Source of the DNA: Thermoleophilia bacterium
GTDB taxonomy: Bacteria > Actinomycetota > Thermoleophilia > RBG-16-64-13
NCBI GenBank assembly: GCA_026415615.1
Contig: JAOAGT010000002.1
Location: 372,001 to 436,000 of the forward strand
Length of the DNA: 64,000 bases
Reading direction: 5' to 3'
Part shown: in pieces, positions 45,406 to 55,117 of the stretch
Layout: every line of letters starts with the position of its first letter
How positions within the stretch are numbered: position 1 is the stretch's first letter
Notes under the pieces: generated by a model
Told to the model about the DNA's origin: nothing
Database searches by the model: none
Seen by the model: the letters and a program-made list of their open reading frames with translations, nothing else
Position numbers and translations under genes: made by a program

Positions 45406-46937
45406 ATAGAGTGGCTGACGCTGGTCATCGCGGGACACAAGAGGATTCAGTTGGCGTAGATGTTACAAGATTGACGGCTATTGCGTGCCGGGAGCTCCTT
45501 GCCGCGCGTGAGATCTCGGCTGTTGAACTTACTCGCGCTTACCTTGACCGCATTGCAGCTGTGGATGATGCAGTTCAGGCCTTTCTGCTCGTAGATGAGG
45601 AGGGGGCACTGGCTGCAGCTCGTGCAGTGGATGCCAAGCCCAAAGAAGAAAGAGGTCCTTGGGAAGGCGTGCCCATTGCCTTGAAGGATATTCTCTGCAC
45701 CAAGGGCATGGAGACCACTTGCGCTTCGCGCATCCTGAAGGGTTATATCCCTCCCTATGACGCCACCGTGGTAGCCAAGCTTCGTCAGGCCGGGCTGATT
45801 TTCCTGGGCAAGCTAAACATGGACGAGTTCGCCATGGGCAGCTCCACAGAAAACTCAGCTTTTAAGGTCACCCGGAATCCTTGGGACTTGCAAAGAGTGC
45901 CGGGCGGATCAAGCGGTGGCTCCGCCGCCTGTGTCGCGGCAAGCGAGGCTCCGTGGGCCCTGGGAAGTGATACCGGAGGATCTATCCGTCAGCCAGCTTC
46001 GCTGTGTGGGGTGGTAGGGCTCAAGCCCACATATGGCGCGGTCAGTCGTTATGGCTTAGTGGCGTTTGCTAGCTCTCTTGATCAGATTGGACCACTCACC
46101 CGTACGGTAAGCGACGCGGCCGCGCTTCTTGATTTGATCGCGGGACAAGACCCGCGAGACTCCACCAGCGTGGGGCTGCCCGGACCGGTGGGTCCGCTCA
46201 CTCGGGAGGACCTAAAGGGGCTTAAGTTCGGCATTATCAAAGAATTTGGCGAAGGTGTTTGCGAGCGGCAGGTTCTCGACGTCTTTTGGCGGGCTGTGGC
46301 TGTGGTTGAGCAGCTAGGCGGGGCTTGCGAGGAGGTAAGCTTGCCCAGCCTGGAACGTGGACTGGCGGCTTACTACATCATTGCTCCTTCCGAAGCCAGT
46401 TCCAACCTTGCTCGATTTGACGGGGTTCGCTACGGCTACCGAGCTCCTGGCTGCAAGGACCTTTACGAGATGTATGTGCGCACGCGAAGTGAAGGCTTTG
46501 GTCCGGAAGTAAAAAGGCGAATCATGATCGGCACCTATGCGCTTTCTGCTGGTTACTACGACGCGTATTACGCACAAGCACAGCGCACGCGGACACTCAT
46601 TATGCGAGAGTTTGCTCGAGCTTTTTCGCAGTATGACTTTTTAATCTCGCCCACCTCTCCCACCGTCGCCTTCAAGCTTGGAGAGCGTGTGGCCGACCCT
46701 CTGGCTATGTATCGCTCAGATTTGTGCACAATCCCGGTGAATCTTGCCGGGCTTCCGGGCATCAGTCTGCCCGCTGGGTTTGCCGGGGGACTACCGGTAG
46801 GTCTTCAGATGATCGGCCCGCATTTCTCGGAGCGTGACTTGCTCAACGCAGCATACGCCATCGAGCAGAATCTCCGAGTGGAAGTGGCGGCGCCGGTGGG
46901 TGGGTTGTCGCGGGAGGAGGGCGACGGTGACGTCTAG
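45402..46937 (+). CDS. gatA: Asp-tRNA(Asn)/Glu-tRNA(Gln) amidotransferase subunit A
   Basis: 511 residues of the amidase-signature family. The catalytic Ser-cis-Ser-Lys triad is visible: K95 (PIALKDIL), S170 in GGSSGGSAA and S194 in DTGGSIRQP. It releases ammonia from glutamine, which is channelled to GatB. GTG start overlapping gatC; a second in-frame GTG at 45411 is possible. About 20 residues of N-terminal extension precede the usual start of homology ([16 protein letters not shown]). Confidence 0.97.
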   Translation: MNRVADAGHRGTQEDSVGVDVTRLTAIACRELLAAREISAVELTRAYLDRIAAVDDAVQAFLLVDEEGALAAARAVDAKPKEERGPWEGVPIALKDILCTKGMETTCASRILKGYIPPYDATVVAKLRQAGLIFLGKLNMDEFAMGSSTENSAFKVTRNPWDLQRVPGGSSGGSAACVAASEAPWALGSDTGGSIRQPASLCGVVGLKPTYGAVSRYGLVAFASSLDQIGPLTRTVSDAAALLDLIAGQDPRDSTSVGLPGPVGPLTREDLKGLKFGIIKEFGEGVCERQVLDVFWRAVAVVEQLGGACEEVSLPSLERGLAAYYIIAPSEASSNLARFDGVRYGYRAPGCKDLYEMYVRTRSEGFGPEVKRRIMIGTYALSAGYYDAYYAQAQRTRTLIMREFARAFSQYDFLISPTSPTVAFKLGERVADPLAMYRSDLCTIPVNLAGLPGISLPAGFAGGLPVGLQMIGPHFSERDLLNAAYAIEQNLRVEVAAPVGGLSREEGDGDV

Positions 46938-48423
46938 CCTGCTTGACGGCTGGGAAGCCGTTATCGGCCTTGAAATCCACGTGCAGCTTAAGACACGCAC
47001 GAAGATGTTCTGTGGGTGCGAGGTCACTTTCGGGGAGCCGCCCAATACCCACGTGTGCCCGGTATGTCTGGGCCACCCAGGAGTGCTCCCGGTGATCAAC
47101 GAAAAGGCTGTGGAGTATGCAACCAGGATTGCTCTTGCTCTGGGCTGCCGTATCCCCCCACGGACCATCTTTCACCGCAAGAACTACTTCTATCCCGATC
47201 TTCCGAAGGCTTATCAGATCTCCCAATACGATCTTCCCTTAGGCGTGGACGGCCGTTTGGAAGTAGAGCTTGATGACGGCAGCACGATATCAGTCGGAAT
47301 CGCGCGAGTTCACATGGAGGAGGACGCGGGAAAGCTTGTGCACGCCGGGGGCGCGTCGGGACGCATCGACGGGGCGGACTACTCTCTGGTTGACTTTAAC
47401 CGAGGTGGTACCCCTCTGGTGGAGATTGTAACTGCGCCGGATCTTCGTAGCCCAGAACAGGCACGTATTTTTCTTGCCCAGCTGCGCAGCTTGGTCGAGC
47501 AGCTCGGGGTTTCGGACGTGAACATGGAAGAGGGCTCTTTGCGTTGTGACGCCAATGTTTCGGTGCGTCGTCCTGGGGAGCCTTTGGGAACCAAGACCGA
47601 ACTTAAGAACATGAATTCCTTCCGCTTCTTGCAGCGTGGCTTGGAAGCTGAGATTGAGCGGCAGATCCTTGTCTTGGAGGCCGGGGAGCAGGTAGTGCAA
47701 GAGACTGTTCACTTTGACCCAGCCACGGGCTCTGTTTTTACTCTGCGCAGCAAGGAAGAGGCGCACGACTATCGCTACTTCCCCGAACCCGACCTTGTGC
47801 CCATTGAGCTTAGCTCAGAGTACGTGGAGGAAATCCGAAAGACCCTGCCGGAACTACCGCAAGCGCGTAAGCAACGACTGGTAGAGCAGTACGGGCTGAG
47901 TCGCAAAGAGGCAGCCACGCTCGTGTTCAACCGGCCGCTTGCGGATTACTTCGAGAAGCTAGCTTCTGCTACGGGGGATCCGCGGACCTCGGTTAATTGG
48001 GTACTAGGCGACATATCGGCTTATCTCAATGCTCGCGGTCTTGAGGCAACCGATTTTCCGTTGTCGGCGGAGGACGTGGCTGAGCTGATTGAGTTGGTCC
48101 GGTGCGGCCGCATTTCAGGGAAAACCGCCAAAGAAGTGTTTGAAGAGATGCTGGTCTCGGGCAAGAGAGCGAGCGTCATCGTGGAAGAAAGGGGACTTAC
48201 TCAGATAAGCGACGTAGAAGCGCTTGCTGAGATAGTCTCGAGAATTGTTGCAGCTCATCCTGGTCCAGCCGAGGAATTTCGGCAAGGGCGGGAAAAAGTG
48301 CTTGGTTTCTTCGTCGGTCAGGTCATGAAAGAGACCAAGGGTCAGGCAAATCCGCAGCTGGTCAATCAGCTGCTGCGAGAATATTTGGGTGGACAGGAGA
48401 ACAAGGGCGGTCAAGGAGGTTGA
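46927..48423 (+). CDS. gatB: Asp-tRNA(Asn)/Glu-tRNA(Gln) amidotransferase subunit B
   Basis: The GTG at 46927 lies after GGGAGGAGG within the end of gatA and gives 498 residues, the normal size. It has the Cys pattern CGC...CPVCLGHPG, the [20 protein letters not shown] block, [26 protein letters not shown] and [17 protein letters not shown]. The C-terminal helical and YqeY-like domains end at about 495. It phosphorylates and amidates the misacylated tRNA. Confidence 0.97.
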   Translation: MTSSLLDGWEAVIGLEIHVQLKTRTKMFCGCEVTFGEPPNTHVCPVCLGHPGVLPVINEKAVEYATRIALALGCRIPPRTIFHRKNYFYPDLPKAYQISQYDLPLGVDGRLEVELDDGSTISVGIARVHMEEDAGKLVHAGGASGRIDGADYSLVDFNRGGTPLVEIVTAPDLRSPEQARIFLAQLRSLVEQLGVSDVNMEEGSLRCDANVSVRRPGEPLGTKTELKNMNSFRFLQRGLEAEIERQILVLEAGEQVVQETVHFDPATGSVFTLRSKEEAHDYRYFPEPDLVPIELSSEYVEEIRKTLPELPQARKQRLVEQYGLSRKEAATLVFNRPLADYFEKLASATGDPRTSVNWVLGDISAYLNARGLEATDFPLSAEDVAELIELVRCGRISGKTAKEVFEEMLVSGKRASVIVEERGLTQISDVEALAEIVSRIVAAHPGPAEEFRQGREKVLGFFVGQVMKETKGQANPQLVNQLLREYLGGQENKGGQGG

Positions 48424-48893
48424 AAACCTGGGCTAGGTTTGCTACCTTGCCTTACCTTCTCTTGACCGGGCAGACTCCGGATCCAGACGAGCAAGTGGCA
48501 AAAAAGCTTTCAACATGCCAGGAAGGTGTCGGCGTCGTGCAGCCCACAGATGCGCACCCGGATTCGTGTCCTGTTCTTAAAACCGCGCAAATCATCTCTG
48601 GCAAGTGGACACTCTTAATCCTTCGAGATCTTTCCCGAGGTCTTAATCGTTTTAGCGTCCTTGAACGCTCTCTTAACGGCATAAGTCCCAAGACCCTGTC
48701 GGAGAGACTGAAAGGGCTAGAAAGGGCAGGGATCGTGACCCGCAAAAGTTACCCTGAAGTGCCACCGCGAGTGGAATACACACTCACCCCTAGGGGATGG
48801 GATCTTATTCCCATCATCGAACAAATGCGTGAATACGGGTCGAAGTGGCTCACGGCGGAAAGCTGTCAAGAAAAGCCGCCTCACGAAGACTAG
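48420..48893 (+). CDS. HxlR-family transcriptional regulator
   Basis: The frame from 48420 gives 157 residues. The HxlR winged helix covers about 50-150: CPVLKTAQIISGKWTLLILRDL, FSVLERSLNGISPKTLSERLKGLERAGIV and RVEYTLTPRGWDLIPII. HxlR proteins often sense thiol-reactive or redox signals through the Cys near the start of this motif, and that Cys is present. The first 25-45 residues have no family counterpart, and the RBS spacing at 48420 is poor, so the true start may be further downstream (for example GTG 48495). Confidence 0.85.
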   Translation: MKTWARFATLPYLLLTGQTPDPDEQVAKKLSTCQEGVGVVQPTDAHPDSCPVLKTAQIISGKWTLLILRDLSRGLNRFSVLERSLNGISPKTLSERLKGLERAGIVTRKSYPEVPPRVEYTLTPRGWDLIPIIEQMREYGSKWLTAESCQEKPPHED

Positions 48894-48941
48894 CGTTGAG
48901 CGTAGTCCACGGGTGTTTCTTACGAGACACGGAGGGGCCAA

Positions 48942-50057
48942 GTGACGGGGACACCAGCTTCGGAAGGCTGGCTCCTTAATCCCGAGGAGATAGATGATCT
49001 CCTTGAACTGGGACGGAGCCGGGGTTATGTGACCTCAGAAGAAATCTCCGAGTTGGTAGGAGAGCTTGATCTTACCACTGACCAAATTGAATCCATGTAC
49101 GCCGCTTTCTTGGAGCAGGGAATTGAGGTTGATCCTCCACTGGAGTTAGAAGATCTTGATCTTGAATTCTCTGATGAACGGGGTGACTGGCTGCAAGGAA
49201 TTGACGACTCTGATCTCACTGCCGATCTTCCCATGAGTGACCCGGTGAGGATGTACCTGAAGGAAATCGGCCGGGTGAAATTGCTCACTGCTCAACAAGA
49301 AGTTTCGTTGGCCAAGCGGATTGAGCGGGGCGACATCAAAGCCAAACACGAACTGACCGAGGCCAATTTGCGCCTGGTAGTGTCTATTGCCAAACGCTAT
49401 CACACTGACGGCATGAGTTTCCTTGATCTAATCCAGGAGGGAAACCTGGGACTGATCAGGGCGGTGGAGAAGTTTGATTATCGCAAAGGGCACAAGTTCT
49501 CCACCTACGCCACGTGGTGGATCCGTCAAGCAATTACCCGTGCCATCGCCGACAAAGCTCGCACTATCCGCATCCCCGTTCATATGGTGGAGAAAATCAA
49601 CAAGCTCATACGGGTGCAGCGGCAGCTGTTGCAGAACATGGGTCGAGAGCCCACGCCAGAGGAGATTGCTGCCGAAATGGGTATGAGCGAGGCAGAGATT
49701 CGCGAGATCCTGCGCATTAGCCAGACCACAGTGTCTTTGGAAACCCCTATCGGCGAGGAAGAGGACTCGGAGCTGGGGGACTTCATAGAGGACGAGGATG
49801 CGGTGCGGGCCTTCGACGCAGTCGCTTCACAGCTAGAGAAAGACGGGGTTAATGAGGCTCTGGCGATGCTTCCATACCGGGAGCGCAAGGTCATTGAGCT
49901 TCGTTTTGGGCTGAAAGGCGAGCATCCTCGTACATTGGAAGAGGTAGCCAAGCGGTTTGGGGTAACCAGAGAGCGCATAAGGCAGATCGAGGCCAAAGCC
50001 CTTGCGAAGCTCCAAGCCATTGAGAAGACCCGCAGCCTGCGCAACAAGCTGCAGTAG
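48942..50057 (+). CDS. RNA polymerase sigma-70 factor, primary type (copy 2)
   Basis: 371 residues. GTG start with GGAGGGG upstream. Regions 1.2 ([17 protein letters not shown]), 2 ([50 protein letters not shown]), 3 and 4 ([29 protein letters not shown]) are all present. The acidic region-1 head is similar in layout to copy 1. The DNA-contacting helices of regions 2.4 and 4.2 are almost the same as in copy 1, so the two probably read related promoters. It may be the principal sigma factor or a stress/phase variant of it. Confidence 0.93.
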   Translation: MTGTPASEGWLLNPEEIDDLLELGRSRGYVTSEEISELVGELDLTTDQIESMYAAFLEQGIEVDPPLELEDLDLEFSDERGDWLQGIDDSDLTADLPMSDPVRMYLKEIGRVKLLTAQQEVSLAKRIERGDIKAKHELTEANLRLVVSIAKRYHTDGMSFLDLIQEGNLGLIRAVEKFDYRKGHKFSTYATWWIRQAITRAIADKARTIRIPVHMVEKINKLIRVQRQLLQNMGREPTPEEIAAEMGMSEAEIREILRISQTTVSLETPIGEEEDSELGDFIEDEDAVRAFDAVASQLEKDGVNEALAMLPYRERKVIELRFGLKGEHPRTLEEVAKRFGVTRERIRQIEAKALAKLQAIEKTRSLRNKLQ

Positions 50058-50074
50058 GATTACCGGGGCGCTCT

Positions 50075-52513
50075 GTGGCTGACGATCTGGTTTCTCTCAG
50101 CGTGCCGGTGCTGGGGCTTCACTGTGCTGCTTGCGTGGCCCGGGTGGAGAAAGCGGTGGCGAGTGTACCGGGTGTGGAGCGCGCTGCGGTTAACCTTGCC
50201 ACTGAGAGACTTACGGTACTTTACAGGGCTAAAGAGACAAGCCCAGAGCGCATTGCCGAAGCAGTCGAAGCTGCCGGTTACCGTTTGGTCCTCTCGCAGC
50301 AGCACGTGGCTCAAGAAACAGTAGCGGAGCAGGCCCGAGCGCAAGAAGCCCGGCTTCTTCGTCTCAAGTTCTCAGTTGCCCTTGCCGTAGGGGTGGTCCT
50401 GCTGCTCATGATGCTGATCCCTGAGTCTTGGATCGGCATGCGCTGGCAGCGGGTGATTATGCTGGTCTTGTCTACTCCGGTACAGTTCTGGGCTGGATCT
50501 CAATTTTACTTGGGCGCATGGCGGGCCCTTCGTCGCGGCACTAGTGACATGAATACCCTGGTTGCAGTTGGCACCTCGGTTGCGTATCTGTACTCGGCGG
50601 CAGTTACTTTGTTTCCCGAGTCTATTGCCGATGTGGCTGGCGCGGGCTTTGAAGCCACCGTCTATTACGACTCAGCAGTGATAATCGTAGGGTTGGTCTT
50701 GCTGGGACGTTATTTGGAGGCTCGAGCGAAGGGCAAGACCTCCGCTGCTCTACGTCGTTTGGTTGGCCTACAGCCAAGGACAGCACGGGTTTTGCGGGAA
50801 GGTGGGAATGGTTCTGGCGCGCCAGCTGAGCGTACGGGGGCATCGGATCGCTCGATAGTCGAGGGGACGGAGATCGAGGTTGCGGTTGAGGAAGTACGAG
50901 TGGGCGATGTGGTAATCGTCCGGCCTGGGGAGCGCATTCCTGTGGACGGGGTGGTGTTGCAGGGGCGCTCAGCAGTCGATGAGTCCATGCTCACTGGCGA
51001 GCCCCTTCCCGTCGAGAAGGGTCCGGGCGACAGGGTGATCGGCGGCACGGTGAATATGACGGGTTCCTTCCGCTTTAAGGCTACAAAGGTTGGCCGAGAT
51101 ACTGTGTTAGCTCAGATCGTGCGGGTAGTCGAGGAAGCTCAAGGTTCTAAGGCGCCTGTCCAAAGACTGGCCGATCGAGTAGCGGGAGTGTTCGTACCCG
51201 TCATTCTGGGGATAGGGGTAGTTGCGTTTCTGGTTTGGGCTTTTCTGGGGCCGGAGCCGCGTTTTACTGTCGCTATGCTGGTCTTCATCTCGGTGGTGGT
51301 GGTTGCTTGTCCATGCGCTATGGGGCTTGCCACGCCTACGGCTATTGTGGTGGGTGTAGGACGGGCGGCAGAGCTTGGAGTGCTCATTCGCTCGGGCGAA
51401 GCGCTTGAGCAGGCGCAGAAACTGGACCTGGTGGTTTTTGATAAGACTGGCACTCTTACTGAGGGTAAGCCGCAGGTAACAGACGTGGTGGTGTCCTCGC
51501 GGGCACGTTCTCCTTTCGAAGAGTCTCCCTTGTCCGAAAACGAACTGCTTCGCTTGGCTGCTTCGGCGGAGCGGGTGTCAGAGCATCCACTTGGGGAAGC
51601 TATAGTGCAAGCGGCAAAGGCGCGAGGAGTCTCCTTTTTGCGAGCTACGGATTTCTTAGCCCTGCCCGGGCGCGGAGTGCAGGCGGTGGTGCATAGGGCG
51701 GCGCGCCCGCGCCTGCGGCCCGGGCGCGCCGCGAATTCTGCACAGGCCAAGGTCGAGCTCGAGACGTCCGCGGAAAGCGAGACGGGCGACAGCGCAGTCA
51801 CGGTCGTACTGGGCAACCGACGGCTGGTTGAGGAAAGAGGTCTTTCTCTAGGTGATTTGGAGATTGCTGCTCAGGCGCTGGCCGAGCAGGGGAAAACCTG
51901 CATATTTGTCGTGGTGGGTGCGGAAGTAGCGGGAGTTGTCGCTGTGGCTGATGTACTTCGGCCCGAAGCTAGCAAGGCTGTACAGGAACTGCGGGCCATG
52001 GGTTTGGGGGTAAGCATGATAAGTGGAGACACCCGCCAAACTGCCGAAGCCATTGCTCGACAGTCTGGTATTCAAGCGGTGCTCGCGGAGGTTCTTCCCC
52101 AGCATAAGGCTGAGGTGGTCAAAGAGCTGCAGAAGAGCGGCAAACGGGTAGCAATGGTTGGGGATGGCATCAATGACGCCCCTGCACTCGCGCAGGCCGA
52201 CGTAGGGATGGCTATGGGCACCGGTACCGACATAGCCATGGAAACAGCAGATATCACCTTGGCTCGTGGTGACCTCATGTTGGTTCCGGCGGCCATACGG
52301 CTCAGCCGGGCGACCATGCGAGTAGTAAAGCAAAACCTTGCTTGGGCGTTTGGCTATAACCTCGCTCTTGTTCCGATAGCGGCTGGGGTGCTTTATCCAG
52401 CTTTTGGGCTTCTTCTTGATCCTGTGTACGCTGCTCTGGCCATGGCTCTCTCCTCGGTTAGTGTAGTCTCAAATTCCCTGCGCTTAAGAAGAGCCAGAGT
52501 CGCTCACGGTTAG
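50075..52513 (+). CDS. copA: Copper-type P1B-ATPase
   Basis: 812 residues. An N-terminal heavy-metal domain has [15 protein letters not shown] (C17, C20). Eight membrane helices follow, with the intramembrane CPC motif C412-P-C414 ([15 protein letters not shown]). Also visible are the actuator TGEP, the phosphorylated D456 ([12 protein letters not shown]), the SEHPLGEAI His motif and the [10 protein letters not shown] hinge. Together these indicate Cu(I) export. Two inserts are unusual: a Gly/Ser-rich loop in the actuator domain (about 243-262) and an Arg/Pro/Ala then Glu/Ser-rich insert in the nucleotide domain encoded at about 51690-51790. Starts 17 bases after the sigma gene. Confidence 0.95.
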   Translation: MADDLVSLSVPVLGLHCAACVARVEKAVASVPGVERAAVNLATERLTVLYRAKETSPERIAEAVEAAGYRLVLSQQHVAQETVAEQARAQEARLLRLKFSVALAVGVVLLLMMLIPESWIGMRWQRVIMLVLSTPVQFWAGSQFYLGAWRALRRGTSDMNTLVAVGTSVAYLYSAAVTLFPESIADVAGAGFEATVYYDSAVIIVGLVLLGRYLEARAKGKTSAALRRLVGLQPRTARVLREGGNGSGAPAERTGASDRSIVEGTEIEVAVEEVRVGDVVIVRPGERIPVDGVVLQGRSAVDESMLTGEPLPVEKGPGDRVIGGTVNMTGSFRFKATKVGRDTVLAQIVRVVEEAQGSKAPVQRLADRVAGVFVPVILGIGVVAFLVWAFLGPEPRFTVAMLVFISVVVVACPCAMGLATPTAIVVGVGRAAELGVLIRSGEALEQAQKLDLVVFDKTGTLTEGKPQVTDVVVSSRARSPFEESPLSENELLRLAASAERVSEHPLGEAIVQAAKARGVSFLRATDFLALPGRGVQAVVHRAARPRLRPGRAANSAQAKVELETSAESETGDSAVTVVLGNRRLVEERGLSLGDLEIAAQALAEQGKTCIFVVVGAEVAGVVAVADVLRPEASKAVQELRAMGLGVSMISGDTRQTAEAIARQSGIQAVLAEVLPQHKAEVVKELQKSGKRVAMVGDGINDAPALAQADVGMAMGTGTDIAMETADITLARGDLMLVPAAIRLSRATMRVVKQNLAWAFGYNLALVPIAAGVLYPAFGLLLDPVYAALAMALSSVSVVSNSLRLRRARVAHG

Positions 52514-52645
52514 CAGGGGCTGGACCGTGGCTGGCGAGGGCCGAAATGTGGCTAACCAGGGGGTGGAGGGAGACATCGAAGCGCCGAAAGAGAGCGGTAG
52601 GAACCAGGGCGGAATCTTGGCGAGTGCTCCCGGCTGCGCTATTAT
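52514..52645 (+). promoter_or_regulatory. copA-tRNA spacer with tRNA-Val promoter
   Basis: TTGGCG (52617-52622), 17 bases, TATTAT (52640-52645) forms a sigma-70-type promoter about 20 bases before the tRNA. The rest of the spacer shows nothing recognisable. Confidence 0.6.
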
Positions 52646-52665
52646 TCTGCTCCCAGAGTTAGCGT

Positions 52666-52737
52666 GGGCGATTGGCTCAGTGGGAGAGCGCTGCCTTCAC
52701 ACGGCAGAGGTCACTGGTTCAAATCCAGTATCGCCCA
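52666..52737 (+). tRNA. tRNA-Val(CAC)
   Basis: Acceptor GGGCGAT pairs with ATCGCCC, discriminator A, no encoded CCA. D-arm GGCTCAGTGGGAGAGC. Anticodon loop TTCACAC gives CAC. T-arm GGTTCAAATCC. Confidence 0.95.
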
Positions 52738-52749
52738 CCTCGTGGAGAG

Positions 52750-52770
52750 GCCCCCGCAACAAGGGGCTTT
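52750..52770 (+). terminator. Terminator of tRNA-Val
   Basis: GCCCC/GGGGC stem with an eight-base loop, followed by TTTTCTATT, 13 bases after the tRNA. Confidence 0.75.
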
Positions 52771-52771
52771 T

Positions 52772-53476
52772 CTATTCGCTGGGTGACAGGCTAGAGTTAC
52801 CCGCAGTGCTGGGGCTACCTGGGTTACTCGTCTGGGCCACTGCATGAGCGGCGTATCCGCTCAACGCACGGGTCAAGATACGCGTGGATATGCCCCGGTC
52901 GATGAAGTCCTCCACTCCCAACAAGCGAGCTATATCTTCTCCCCAGGCATGAAGCAGCATGGTCCACGCTATGTCCTCAGAAGGAACGTCGTGACGAATG
53001 CTGCCTTGACGTTTGCCCTCTTCAGCAAGAGCAATCAGGTAGGCTAGCTCTTCGCGCATTCGGCGCACCATCCAAGCTGTGAGGCGGCCGGGTCGCTCAG
53101 AAGCGATCAGTTGAAAAAAGGGCCGCACAAAGGTGTCAAATTCAGATATGGCCCAGTCCGCGTGCGTCTTACCCATCTCGAGCAAGTGGTCGGCGATATT
53201 GCTATCAACTTGCCTATGCCACCAAAGCGAGGAACGATCGGCTATCGCCTGAAGTGCAGCCTCCAGCAGGTCTTCTCGATTTTCGAAGTAGTGATAGAGC
53301 GCTCCTCTAGAAACCCCCGCTGCTGCAGCTATGCGCGACACCGTGGCTCCTCGCACACCGTGTTTAGCAATCACCGACACGGCTGCCTCGACAAGTTCCT
53401 TGCGCCGGACTGATCTCTTCTTTCGGGTGACGCGTTTTTTGTCTCTCTGTGGGGTGTCGCTCGTCATAAGAGCCAT
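52772..53476 (-). CDS. TetR-family transcriptional regulator
   Basis: About 234 residues from the ATG at 53476. A basic N-terminal tail (RDKKRVTRKKRSVRRKELVE) precedes the TetR HTH (AAVSVIAKHGVRGATVSRIAAAAGVSRGALYHYFENREDLLEAAL). The remaining helices form the ligand-binding and dimer domain, with no family-specific motif. It is divergent from the GcvT-like gene, and a perfect palindrome lies between them. The likely role is a ligand-responsive repressor of itself and that gene. No RBS is evident, so the start is uncertain. Confidence 0.9.
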   Translation of the reverse strand: MALMTSDTPQRDKKRVTRKKRSVRRKELVEAAVSVIAKHGVRGATVSRIAAAAGVSRGALYHYFENREDLLEAALQAIADRSSLWWHRQVDSNIADHLLEMGKTHADWAISEFDTFVRPFFQLIASERPGRLTAWMVRRMREELAYLIALAEEGKRQGSIRHDVPSEDIAWTMLLHAWGEDIARLLGVEDFIDRGISTRILTRALSGYAAHAVAQTSNPGSPSTAGNSSLSPSE

Positions 53477-53580
53477 TCTACTACTGACACACGAGCGCAC
53501 ATTTACGCGGGTTGCCCTACGGGTCCCAATGGGTTTAGGCTGCGGTGTCTTTGAGTCTTGATCACGGCTAGGGTCCCTGT

Positions 53581-53604
53581 TATGTTGAACGGGTGTTCAA
53601 CATA
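53581..53604. promoter_or_regulatory. Probable TetR-family operator
   Basis: TATGTTGAAC, GGGT, GTTCAACATA: 10-bp arms with a four-base spacer and no mismatch. It lies 26 bases upstream of the ATG at 53630 and about 100 bases from the divergent TetR gene. Core TTGAAC-N4-GTTCAA has the size and symmetry of TetR-family operators. Confidence 0.75.
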
Positions 53605-53629
53605 CTTGACCCACTCTGGGAGGCGAGAC

Positions 53630-55009
53630 ATGTCAGGACCGACCGTGATCCCTTTTAGCCCAGTGATTCCTTGGGAGGGCGACGTAAAGACCTTCTTCAT
53701 GATGGGCCCCTTGCAGTATCCCCTTGAGTTTAACGGCTGGCGCGAAGAGTCTGGTTCGTGGAAAGAAGGGGCCTATTTGGGCGCAGCTATTTCGCTGCCG
53801 CCTGTATATGTTGTCAAAGGGCCGGAAGCCGAAAGGTTTCTAAGTGAGTATTTTGTCAATGACTTTTCCCGCCTAGCTGTTGGCGGCTCTCGGCACGCTA
53901 TAGCCTGTGACAGGCACGGGCGCATAATGATTGACGGTGTTCTTCTGCGCACAGGCGAAGACGAGTTCTACACCTGCTGGCTTGACCCGTATATCGGTTA
54001 TGTCTTTTCCAAGAGCTCGTATAAAGCCACCGGTGAAGCGCTTACAGGACAGCGATTTCTCCTTCAGGTGGGCGGCCCGCGCTCGCTTGAAATACTAGAA
54101 CGGGCGGCTCAGGAAGACTTGCACGACGTCAAGTTTGGCTATCACCGGTTGACCAAGATAGCTGGGGCGGAGGTTCGCGTTTTTCGCCTGGGTATGGCTG
54201 GTACTCTTTCTTATGAAGTGCACGGGGATGTCGCTGACGGTCAAAAAGTGTACCGCGCTATATGGGAGGCTGGTCGAGGACTCGGGCTGCAGAAACTTGG
54301 CCACAGAGCTTACATGCTTAATCACACTGAAAACGGCTTTCCGCAGGCTTTCTACCACTTTCCGTATCCTTGGTATGAAGACCCAGATTTTGCGCAGTAT
54401 CTAAATCAGCGTCCGGGAGCGGGATTTTTTGTGGCTTCTCCGCGTTTGCTCGGGAGCATGGGCGAGAACATAGAGGATAGATACGTGACTCCCTTTGACA
54501 CCGGTTGGGAAAACCGTATCTCCTGGGACCATGAGTTTGTCGGAAGGGAAGCCCTGTTGGAGATTGCCAAGGCTCCCAGGCGCACTGTGGTGACCCTGGA
54601 ATGGAACGCGGAGGATGTGGCGGATGTCTACGCTTCGCAGTTTCGGGATGAAGGTCCTCGATACGAGCCCATTTCTGATTTGCCCAACGATATCCATTTT
54701 GACGCCGGAGTACTGGATCAGAGGACAGGTTTGCCCCGGACCATGGCCTACCATGCCGACAGGGTTATGAAAGATGGGCGTCGCATTGGCTTCTCTGCCG
54801 GTCGCATGGTCAGCCACACGTACCGCCGCATGATTTCACTTGGCTTTATCGAGCGGGAGCAAGCAGTTCTCGGAAACGAGGTCGTGGTGGTTTGGGGTAG
54901 TCCGGGGTGGCCGGAGAAAGAGATCCGCGCAACCGTGGCGCGCTTTCCGTACCTGACTCTACCGCGTAACAGTGAGTTTGACGTGAACACAATCCCTCGA
55001 CTTCGGTGA
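53630..55009 (+). CDS. GcvT-like aminomethyltransferase/O-demethylase family protein
   Basis: The ATG at 53630 follows GGGAGGCG and excludes the palindrome; 459 residues. GcvT fold: VVKGPEAERFLSEYFVNDFSRLAVGGSRHAIACDRHGRIMIDGVLLRTGEDEFY, LLQVGGPRSLEILERAA, AGTLSYEVHGDV, RAYMLNHTENGFP, then the C-terminal barrel (GRRIGFSAGRMVSHTYRRMISLGFIE). It resembles tetrahydrofolate-dependent aryl O-demethylases (LigM/DesA type) and other GcvT homologues more than the glycine cleavage T protein itself. No other glycine cleavage genes are adjacent. A role in methyl transfer from methoxylated or methylated compounds to folate is an inference. Confidence 0.75.
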   Translation: MSGPTVIPFSPVIPWEGDVKTFFMMGPLQYPLEFNGWREESGSWKEGAYLGAAISLPPVYVVKGPEAERFLSEYFVNDFSRLAVGGSRHAIACDRHGRIMIDGVLLRTGEDEFYTCWLDPYIGYVFSKSSYKATGEALTGQRFLLQVGGPRSLEILERAAQEDLHDVKFGYHRLTKIAGAEVRVFRLGMAGTLSYEVHGDVADGQKVYRAIWEAGRGLGLQKLGHRAYMLNHTENGFPQAFYHFPYPWYEDPDFAQYLNQRPGAGFFVASPRLLGSMGENIEDRYVTPFDTGWENRISWDHEFVGREALLEIAKAPRRTVVTLEWNAEDVADVYASQFRDEGPRYEPISDLPNDIHFDAGVLDQRTGLPRTMAYHADRVMKDGRRIGFSAGRMVSHTYRRMISLGFIEREQAVLGNEVVVVWGSPGWPEKEIRATVARFPYLTLPRNSEFDVNTIPRLR

Positions 55010-55046
55010 TTTATTAGCGGGGCTCCGCGATATTGCCAAGAAGGAG

Positions 55047-55078
55047 AGAGGCGGCCCCGCCAAAGCGGGGCCGCCTCT
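55047..55078. terminator. Bidirectional terminator hairpin
   Basis: Perfect 14-bp stem AGAGGCGGCCCCGC/GCGGGGCCGCCTCT with loop CAAA, between the convergent GcvT-like gene and the hydrogenase operon. Confidence 0.75.
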
Positions 55079-55117
55079 TCACCGCTCCTAAATACCCTCC
55101 CCGAGGGTGTGTGCCGG

